A stretch of DNA of 64,000 nt from Siphonodentalium dalli. Taxonomy: Eukaryota > Mollusca > Scaphopoda > Gadilida > Siphonodentaliidae. The notes beneath the pieces were generated by a model. It made no database searches. It saw nothing but the letters and a program-made list of their open reading frames with translations, and was not told the DNA's origin. The DNA lies in NCBI GenBank assembly GCA_032622095.1, contig CP136061.1, positions 16,306,440 through 16,370,439 on the forward strand. The letters run 5' to 3'. The translations under genes and the position numbers were made by a program. Below, piece by piece: positions 49,601-61,600 of the stretch (positions are counted from its first letter, which is position 1; every line of letters starts with the position of its first letter).

Positions 49601-52600
49601 CCGAGTAACATCTACCGAGTAACATCGACCGAGTAACATCTACCGAGTAACATCGACCGAGTAACATCGACCGAGTAACATCTACACGAGTAACATCTAC
49701 CGAGTAACATCTACCGAGTAACATCTACCGAGTAACATCTACCGAGTAACAGCTACCGAGTAACATCTACCGAGTAACATCTACCGAGTAACATCTACCG
49801 AGTAACATCTACCGAGTAACAGCTACCGAGTAACAGCTACCGAGTAACATCTACCGAGTAACATCTACCGAGTAACAGGTACCGAGTAACATCTACCGAG
49901 TAACATCTACCGAGTAACATCTACCGAGTAACATCTACCGAGTAACATCTACCGAGTAACAGGTACCGAGTAACAGCTACCGAGTAACATCTACCGAGTA
50001 ACAGGTACCGAGTAACATCTACCGAGTAACAGGTACCGAGTAACATCTACCGAGTAACAGGTACCGAGTAACATCTACCGAGTAACATCTACCGAGTAAC
50101 AGGTACCGAGTAACATCCACCGAGTAACAGCTACCGAGTAACATCTACCGAGTAACATCTACCGAGTAACATCTACCGAGTAACAGGTACCGAGTAACAT
50201 CTACCGAGTAACAGGTACCGAGTAACATCTACCGAGTAACAGGTACCGAGTAACATCTACCGAGTAACAGGTACCGAGTAACATCTACCGAGTAACATCT
50301 ACCGAGTAACAGGTACCGAGTAACATCTACCGAGTAACATCTACCGAGTAACATCTACCGAGTAACAGGTACCGAGTAACATCTACCGAGTAACATCTAC
50401 CGAGTAACATCTACCGAGTAACATCTACCGAGTAACAGCTACCGAGTAACATCTACCGAGTAACATCTACCGAGTAACATCTACCGAGTAACATCTACCG
50501 AGTAACATCTACCGAGTAACATCTACCGAGTAACATCTACCGAGTAACATCTACCGAGTAACATCTACCGAGTAACAGCTACCGAGTAACAGCTACCGAG
50601 TAACAGCTACCGAGTAACATCTACCGAGTAACATCTACCGAGTAACAGCTACCGAGTAACATCTACCGAGTAACATCTACCGAGTAACATCTACCGAGTA
50701 ACAGGTACCGAGTAACATCTACCGAGTAACAGGTACCGAGTAACATCTACCGAGTAACAGGTACCGAGTAACAGGTACCGAGTAACATCCACCGAGTAAC
50801 ATCTACCGAGTAACAGGTACCGAGTAACATCTACCGAGTAACATCTACCGAGTAACAGGTACCGAGTAACAGGTACCGAGTAACATCCACCGAGTAACAT
50901 CTACCGAGTAACATCTACCGAGTAACATCTACCGAGTAACAGCTACCGAGTAACATCTACCGAGTAACATCTACCGAGTAACATCTACCGAGTAACATCT
51001 ACCGAGTAACGAGTAACATCTACCGAGTAACATCTACCGAGTAACAGCTACCGAGTAACATCTACCGAGTAACGAGTAACATCTACCGAGTAACATCTAC
51101 CGAGTAACAGCTACCGAGTAACATCTACCGAGTAACATCTACCGAGTAACATCTACCGAGTAACATCCACCGAGTAACATCTACCGAGTAACATCTACCG
51201 AGTAACATCTACCGAGTAACATCTACCGAGTAACAGGTACCGAGTAACATCTACCGAGTAACAGGTACCGAGTAACATCCACCGAGTAACATCTACCGAG
51301 TAACATCTACCGAGTAACATCTACCGAGTAACAGGTACCGAGTAACATCTACCGAGTAACATCCACCGAGTAACATCTACCGAGTAACATCTACCGAGTA
51401 ACATCTACCGAGTAACATCCACCGAGTAACATCTACCGAGTAACATCTACCGAGTAACATCCACCGAGTAACATCCACCGAGTAACATCCACCGAGTAAC
51501 ATCTACCGAGTAACATCTACCGAGTAACATCTACCGAGTAACATCCACCGAGTAACATCCACCGAGTAACATCTACCGAGTAACATCTACCGAGTAACAT
51601 CTACCGAGTAACAGGTACCGAGTAACATCTACCGAGTAACAGGTACCGAGTAACATCTACCGAGTAACAGGTACCGAGTAACAGGTACCGAGTAACATCT
51701 ACCGAGTAACATCTACCGAGTAACATCCACCGAGTAACATCCACCGAGTAACATCTACCGAGTAACATCTACCGAGTAACATCTACCGAGTAACATCTAC
51801 CGAGTAACATCTACCGAGTAACATCTACCGAGTAACATCTACCGAGTAACATCTACCGAGTAACATCTACCGAGTAACATCTACCGAGTAACATCTACCG
51901 AGTAACAGGTACCGAGTAACATCCACCGAGTAACATCTACCGAGTAACATCTACCGAGTAACAGGTACCGAGTAACAGGTACCGAGTAACATCCACCGAG
52001 TAACATCTACCGAGTAACAGGTACCGAGTAACATCTACCGAGTAACATCTACCGAGTAACAGGTACCGAGTAACAGGTACCGAGTAACATCCACCGAGTA
52101 ACATCTACCGAGTAACAGGTACCGAGTAACATCTACCGAGTAACATCTACCGAGTAACAGGTACCGAGTAACATCTACCGAGTAACATCTACCGAGTAAC
52201 AGGTACCGAGTAACATCTACCGAGTAACATCTACCGAGTAACAGCTACCGAGTAACATCTACCGAGTAACATCTACCGAGTAACATCTACCGAGTAACAT
52301 CTACCGAGTAACATCTACCGAGTAACATCTACCGAGTAACATCTACCGAGTAACATCTACCGAGTAACAGCTACCGAGTAACAGCTACCGAGTAACATCT
52401 ACCGAGTAACAGCTACCGAGTAACATCTACCGAGTAACATCTACCGAGTAACATCTACCGAGTAACATCTACCGAGTATAACATCTACCGAGTAACATCT
52501 ACCGAGTAACATCTACCGAGTAACAGCTACCGAGTAACATCTACCGAGTAACATCTACCGAGTAACATCTACCGAGTAACAGCTACCGAGTAACATCTAC

Positions 52601-55600
52601 CGAGTAACATCTACCGAGTAACATCTACCGAGTATAACATCTACCGAGTAACATCTACCGAGTAACAGCTACCGAGTAACATCTACCGAGTAACATCTAC
52701 CGAGTAACATCTACCGAGTAACATCTACCGAGTAACATCTACCGAGTAACATCTACCGAGTAACAGGTACCGAGTAACATCTACCGAGTAACAGGTACCG
52801 AGTAACAGGTACCGAGTAACATCTACCGAGTAACATCTACCGAGTAACAGGTACCGAGTAACATCTACCGAGTAACATCTACCGAGTAACAGGTACCGAG
52901 TAACATCTACCGAGTAACATCTACCGAGTAACAGGTACCGAGTAACAGGTACCGAGTAACATCTACCGAGTAACAGCTACCGAGTAACAGCTACCGAGTA
53001 ACATCTACCGAGTAACAGGTACCGAGTAACATCTACCGAGTAACATCTACCGAGTAACATCTACCGAGTAACATCTACCGAGTAACAGGTACCGAGTAAC
53101 AGCTACCGAGTAACAGGTACCGAGTAACATCTACCGAGTAACAGGTACCGAGTAACATCTACCGAGTATCATCTACCGAGTAACATCTACCGAGTAACAT
53201 CTACCGAGTAACATCTACCGAGTAACATCTACCGAGTAACATCTACCGATTAACATCTACCGAGTAACATCTACCGAGTAACAGCTACCGAGTAACAGCT
53301 ACCGAGTAACATCTACCGAGTAACATCTACCGAGTAACATCTACCGAGTAACATCTACCGAGTAACAGGTACCGAGTAACATCTACCGAGTAACATCTAC
53401 CGAGTAACAGGTACCGAGTAACAGCTACCGAGTAACAGGTACCGAGTAACATCTACCGAGTAACAGGTACCGAGTAACATCTACCGAGTAACATCTACCG
53501 AGTAACAGCTACCGAGTAACATCTACCGAGTAACATCTACCGAGTAACATCTACCGAGTAACATCTACCGAGTAACAGCTACCGAGTAACATCTACCGAG
53601 TAACATCTACCGAGTAACATCTACCGAGTAACATCTACCGAGTAACAGGTACCGAGTAACATCTACCGAGTAACATCTACCGAGTAACATCTACCGAGTA
53701 ACATCTACCGAGTAACATCTACCGAGTAACAGGTACCGAGTAACAGCTACCGAGTAACATCTACCGAGTAACATCTACCGAGTAACATCTACCGAGTAAC
53801 AGCTACCGAGTAACATCTACCGAGTAACAGGTACCGAGTAACAGGTACCGAGTAACAGGTACCGAGTAACAGCTACCGAGTAACAGGTACCGAGTAACAG
53901 CTACCGAGTAACATCTACCGAGTAACATCTACCGAGTAACAGGTACCGAGTAACATCTACCGAGTAACAGGTACCGAGTAACATCTACCGAGTAACAGGT
54001 ACCGAGTAACATCTACCGAGTAACATCTACCGAGTAACAGCTACCGAGTAACATCTACCGAGTAACATCTACCGAGTAACATCTACCGAGTAACATCTAC
54101 CGAGTAACATCTACCGAGTAACAGCTACCGAGTAACATCTACCGAGTAACATCTACCGAGTAACATCTACCGAGTAACATCTACCGAGTAACATCTACCG
54201 AGTAACAGGTACCGAGTAACATCTACCGAGTAACATCTACCGAGTAACATCTACCGAGTAACATCTACCGAGTAACAGCTACCGAGTAACATCTACCGAG
54301 TAACATCTACCGAGTAACATCTACCGAGTAACATCTACCGAGTAACATCTACCGAGTAACAGGTACCGAGTAACATCTACCGAGTAACATCTACCGAGTA
54401 ACATCTACCGAGTAACATCTACCGAGTAACATCTACCGAGTAACATCTACCGAGTAACAGGTACCGAGTAACATCTACCGAGTAACATCTACCGAGTAAC
54501 ATCTACCGAGTAACATCTACCGAGTAACATCTACCGAGTAACATCTACCGAGTAACAGCTACCGATTAACAGCTACCGAGTAACAGGTACCGAGTAACAT
54601 CTACCGAGTAACAGGTACCGAGTAACAGGTACCGAGTAACATCTACCGAGTAACATCTACCGAGTAACATCTACCGAGTAACATCTACCGAGTAACATCT
54701 ACCGAGTAACATCTACCGAGTAACATCTACCGAGTAACATCTACCGAGTAACAGCTACCGAGTAACATCTACCGAGTAACATCTACCGAGTAACAGGTAC
54801 CGAGTAACATCTACCGAGTAACAGCTACCGAGTAACAGGTACCGAGTAACATCTACCGAGTAACATCTACCGAGTAACAGCTACCGAGTAACAGGTACCG
54901 AGTAACATCTACCGAGTAACAGCTACCGAGTAACAGGTACCGAGTAACATCTACCGAGTAACATCTACCGAGTAACATCTACCGAGTAACATCTACCGAG
55001 TAACAGCTACCGAGTAACAGCTACCGAGTAACAGCTACCGAGTAACATCTACCGAGTAACAGCTACCGAGTAACATCTACCGAGTAACAGCTACCGAGTA
55101 ACATCTACCGAGTAACAGCTACCGAGTAACATCTACCGAACATCTACCGAGTAACATCTACCGAGTAACATCTACCGAACATCTACCGAGTAACATCTAC
55201 CGAGTAACAGCTACCGAGTAACATCTACCGAGTAACAGCTACCGAGTAACAGCTACCGAGTAACAGCTACCGAGTAACATCTACCGAGTAACAGCTACCG
55301 AGTAACATCTACCGAACATCTACCGAGTAACATCTACCGAGTAACATCTACCGAACATCTACCGAGTAACATCTACCGAGTAACAGGTACCGAGTAACAT
55401 CTACCGAGTAACATCTACCGAGTAACCGGTACCGAGTAACATCTACCGAGTAACAGCTACCGAGTAACAGGTACCGAGTAACATCTACCGAGTAACAGCT
55501 ACCGAGTAACATCTACCGAGTAACATCTACCGAGTAACATCTACCGAGTAACATCTACCGAGTAACATCTACCGAGTAACATCTACCGAGTAACAGGTAC

Positions 55601-58600
55601 CGAGTAACATCTACCGAGTAACAGCTACCGAGTAACATCTACCGAGTAACATCTACCGAGTAACAGGTACCGAGTAACATCTACCGAGTAACAGCTACCG
55701 AGTAACAGGTACCGAGTAACATCTACCGAGTAACATCTACCGAGTAACATCTACCGAGTAACAGGTACCGAGTAACATCTACCGAGTAACAGCTACCGAG
55801 TAACATCTACCGAGTAACATCTACCGAGTAACATCTACCGAGTAACATCTACCGAGTAACATCTACCGAGTAACATCTACCGAGTAACAGGTACCGAGTA
55901 ACATCTACCGAGTAACAGCTACCGAGTAACATCTACCGAGTAACATCTACCGAGTAACAGGTACCGAGTAACATCTACCGAGTAACAGCTACCGAGTAAC
56001 AGGTACCGAGTAACATCTACCGAGTAACATCTACCGAGTAACATCTACCGAGTAACAGGTACCGAGTAACATCTACCGAGTAACAGCTACCGAGTAACAT
56101 CTACCGAGTAACATCTACCGAGTAACATCTACCGAGTAACATCTACCGAGTAACAGGTACCGAGTAACATCTACCGAGTAACAGGTACCGAGTAACATCT
56201 ACCGAGTAACAGCTACCGAGTAACATCTACCGAGTAACATCTACCGAGTAACATCTACCGAGTAACAGCTACCGAGTAACATCTACCGAGTAACAGCTAC
56301 CGAGTAACATCTACCGAGTAACATCTACCGAGTAACATCTACCGAGTAACATCTACCGAGTAACATCTACCGAGTAACAGCTACCGAGTAACAGGTACCG
56401 AGTAACAGGTACCGAGTAACATCTACCGAGTAACATCTACCGAGTAACATCTACCGAGTAACATCTACCGAGTAACAGGTACCGAGTAACATCTACCGAG
56501 TAACAGCTACCGAGTAACATCTACCGAGTAACAGCTACCGAGTAACATCTACCGAGTAACAGCTACCGAGTAACATCTACCGAGTAACAGCTACCGAGTA
56601 ACATCTACCGAGTAACATCTACCGAGTAACATCTACCGAGTAACAGCTACCGAGTAACATCTACCGAGTAACAGCTACCGAGTAACATCTACCGAGTAAC
56701 AGCTACCGAGTAACATCTACCGAGTAACAGCTACCGAGTAACATCTACCGAGTAACATCTACCGAGTAACATCTACCGAGTAACAGCTACCGAGTAACAT
56801 CTACCGAGTAACATCTACCGAGTAACATCTACCGAGTAACATCTACCGAGTAACATCTACCGAGTAACAGGTACCGAGTAACATCTACCGAGTAACATCT
56901 ACCGAGTAACATCTACCGAGTAACAGGTACCGAGTAACATCTACCGAGTAACATCTACCGAACATCTACCGAGTAACATCTACCGAGTAACATCTACCGA
57001 GTAACATCTACCGAGTAACAGGTACCGAGTAACATCTACCGAGTAACATCTACCGAGTAACATCTACCGAGTAACATCTACCGAGTAACATCTACCGAGT
57101 AACATCTACCGAGTAACATCTACCGAGTAACAGGTACCGAGTAACATCTACCGAGTAACAGCTACCGAGTAACAGGTACCGAGTAACATCTACCGAGTAA
57201 CAGCTACCGAATAACAGGTACCGAGTAACATCTACCGAGTAACATCTACCGAACATCTACCGAGTAACATCTACCGAGTAACATCTACCGAGTAACATCT
57301 ACCGAGTAACAGGTACCGAGTAACATCTACCGAGTAACAGGTACCGAGTAACATCTACCGAGTAACAGCTACCGAGTAACATCTACCGAGTAACAGCTAC
57401 CGAGTAACATCTACCGAGTAACATCTACCGAGTAACATCTACCGAGTAACATCTACCGAGTAACAGGTACCGAGTAACATCTACCGAGTAACATCTACCG
57501 AGTAACATCTACCGAGTAACAGGTACCGAGTAACATCTACCGAGTAACAGCTACCGAGTAACATCTACCGAGTAACAGCTACCGAGTAACATCTACCGAG
57601 TAACATCTACCGAGTAACATCTACCGAGTAACATCTACCGAGTAACAGCTACCGAGTAACAGCTACCGAGTAACAGGTACCGAGTAACATCTACCGAGTA
57701 ACATCTACCGAGTAACATCTACCGAGTAACATCTACCGAGTAACATCTACCGAGTAACATCTACCGAGTAACATCTACCGAGTAACATCTACCGAGTAAC
57801 AGGTACCGAGTAACATCTACCGAGTATAACATCTACCGAGTAACAGCTACCGAGTAACATCTACCGAGTATAACATCTACCGAGTAACAGGTACCGAGTA
57901 ACAGGTACCGAGTAACATCTACCGAGTAACATCTACCGAGTAACATCTACCGAGTAACAGCTACCGAGTAACATCTACCGAGTAACAGCTACCGAGTAAC
58001 ATCTACCGAGTAACATCTACCGAGTAACATCTACCGAGTAACATCTACCGAGTAACATCTACCGAGTAACATCTACCGAGTAACATCTACCGAGTAACAG
58101 GTACCGAGTAACATCTACCGAGTAACATCTACCGAGTAACATCTACCGAGTAACATCTACCGAGTAACAGGTACCGAGTAACAGGTACCGAGTAACATCT
58201 ACCGAGTAACATATACCGAGTAACAGGTACCGAGTAACAGGTACCGAGTAACATCTACCGAGTAACATCTACCGAGTAACATCTACCGAGTAACATCTAC
58301 CGAGTAACAGGTACCGAGTAACAGGTACCGAGTAACAGGTACCGAGTAACAGGTAACGAGTAACATCTACCGAGTAACATCTACCGAGTAACATCTACCG
58401 AGTAACATCTACCGAGTAACATCTACCGAGTAACATCTACCGAGTAACAGGTACCGAGTAACATCTACCGAGTAACAGCTACCGAGTAACATCTACCGAG
58501 TAACATCTACCGAGTAACATCTACCGAGTAACATCTACCGAGTAACATCTACCGAGTAACATCTACCGAGTAACATCTACCGAGTAACATCTACCGAGTA

Positions 58601-61600
58601 ACATCTACCGAGTAACATCTACCGAGTAACATCTACCGAGTAACATCTACCGAGTAACATCTACCGAGTAACATCTACCGAGTAACATCTACCGAGTAAC
58701 ATCTACCGAGTAACATCTACCGAGTAACAGGTACCGAGTAACATCTACCGAGTAACATCTACCGAGTAACATCTACCGAGTAACATCTACCGAGTAACAT
58801 CTACCGAGTAACATCTACCGAGTAACATCTACCGAGTAACATCTACCGAGTAACATCTACCGAGTAACATCTACCGAGTAACATCTACCGAGTAACATCT
58901 ACCGAGTAACAGCTACCGAGTAACAGCTACCGAGTAACATCTACCGAGTAACATCTACCGAGTAACAGCTACCGAGTAACATCTACCGAGTAACAGCTAC
59001 CGAGTAACATCTACCGAGTAACATCTACCGAGTAACATCTACCGAGTAACATCTACCGAGTAACATCTACCGAGTAACATCTACCGAGTAACATCTACCG
59101 AGTAACATCTACCGAGTAACAGGTACCGAGTAACATCTACCGAGTAACATCTACCGAGTAACATCTACCGAGTAACATCTACCGAGTAACAGGTACCGAG
59201 TAACAGGTACCGAGTAACATCTACCGAGTAACATATACCGAGTAACAGGTACCGAGTAACAGGTACCGAGTAACATCTACCGAGTAACATCTACCGAGTA
59301 ACATCTACCGAGTAACAGGTACCGAGTAACAGGTACCGAGTAACATCTACCGAGTAACATCTACCGAGTAACAGGTACCGAGTAACAGGTAACGAGTAAC
59401 ATCTACCGAGTAACATCTACCGAGTAACAGCTACCGAGTAACAGGTACCGAGTAACAGGTACCGAGTAACATCTACCGAGTAACATCTACCGAGTAACAG
59501 CTACCGAGTAACATCTACCGAGTAACATCTACCGAGTAACATCTACCGAGTAACAGGTACCGAGTAACATCTACCGAGTAACATCTACCGAGTAACAGGT
59601 ACCGAGTAACATCTACCGAGTAACAGGTACCGAGTAACAGCTACCGAGTAACATCTACCGAGTAACATCTACCGAGTAACATCTACCGAGTAACATCTAC
59701 CGAGTAACATCTACCGAGTAACATCTACCGAGTAACATCTACCGAGTAACATCTACCGAGTAACAGGTACCGAGTAACATCTACCGAGTAACAGCTACCG
59801 AGTAACATCTACCGAGTAACATCTACCGAGTAACATCTACCGAGTAACATCTACCGAGTAACATCTACCGAGTAACAGGTACCGAGTAACATCTACCGAG
59901 TAACAGCTACCGAGTAACATCTACCGAGTAACATCTACCGAGTAACATCTACCGAGTAACATCTACCGAGTAACATCTACCGAGTAACATCTACCGAGTA
60001 ACATCTACCGAGTAACATCTACCGAGTAACATCTACCGAGTAACATCTACCGAGTAACAGGTACCGAGTAACATCTACCGAGTAACATCTACCGAGTAAC
60101 ATCTACCGAGTAACATCTACCGAGTAACATCTACCGAGTAACAGGTACCGAGTAACATCTACCGAGTAACATCTACCGAGTAACATCTACCGAGTAACAT
60201 CTACCGAGTAACAGGTACCGAGTAACATCTACCGAGTAACAGGTACCGAGTAACATCTACCGAGTAACAGCTACCGAGTAACATCTACCGAGTAACATCT
60301 ACCGAGTAACATCTACCGAGTAACATCTACCGAGTAACATCTACCGAGTAACATCTACCGAGTAACATCTACCGAGTAACATCTACCGAGTAACATCTAC
60401 CGAGTAACAGGTACCGAGTAACATCTACCGAGTAACATCTACCGAGTAACATCTACCGAGTAACAGGTACCGAGTAACAGGTACCGAGTAACATCTACCG
60501 AGTAACATCTACCGAGTAACATCTACCGAGTAACAGCTACCGAGTAACATCTACCGAGTAACAGGTACCGAGTAACATCTACCGAGTAACAGCTACCGAG
60601 TAACATCTACCGAGTAACATCTACCGAGTAACATCTACCGAGTAACATCTACCGAGTAACATCTACCGAGTAACATCTACCGAGTAACATCTACCGAGTA
60701 ACAGCTACCGAGTAACATCTACCGAGTAACAGGTACCGAGTAACATCTACCGAGTAACAGCTACCGAGTAACATCTACCGAGTAACATCTACCGAGTAAC
60801 ATCTACCGAGTAACATCTACCGAGTAACATCTACCGAGTACCATCTACCGAGTAACATCTACCGAGTAACATCTACCGAGTAACATCTACCGAGTAACAG
60901 CTACCGAGTAACATCTACCGAGTAACAGGTACCGAGTAACAGCTACCGAGTAACATCTACCGAGTAACATCTACCGAGTAACAGGTACCGAGTAACATCT
61001 ACCGAGTAACATCTACCGAGTAACAGGTACCGAGTAACATCTACCGAGTAACATCTACCGAGTAACATCTACCGAGTAACATCTACCGAGTAACAGCTAC
61101 CGAGTAACATCTACCGAGTAACAGCTACCGAGTAACATCTACCGAGTAACAGCTACCGAGTAACAGCTACCGAGTAACATCTACCGAGTAACAGCTACCG
61201 AGTAACAGCTACCGAGTAACATCTACCGAGTAACATATACCGAGTAACATCTACCGAGTAACATATACCGAGTAACATCTACCGAGTAACAGGTACCGAG
61301 TAACAGCTACCGAGTAACATCTACCGAGTAACATCTACCGAGTAACAGGTACCGAGTAACAGCTACCGAGTAACAGCTACCGAGTAACAGGTACCGAGTA
61401 ACATCTACCGAGTAACATCTACCGAGTAACATCTACCGAGTAACATCTACCGAGTAACATCTACCGAGTAACATCTACCGAGTAACATCTACCGAGTAAC
61501 ATCTACCGAGTAACATCTACCGAGTAACATCTACCGAGTAACATCTACCGAGTAACAGGTACCGAGTAACATCTACCGAGTAACATCTACCGAGTAACAT

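Noticed and set aside
41091-50900. Minus-strand open frames of 60-97 codons with a 14-residue repeat (for example 41091-41384, 45411-45620, 46517-46726, 50691-50900)
   Set aside because: 14 bp is not a multiple of 3, so three units make a 42-bp, 14-codon period. Frames stay open only where every third unit is GGT, TCG or TCC and so lacks TAG. They have no start context, domain or independent coding signal.
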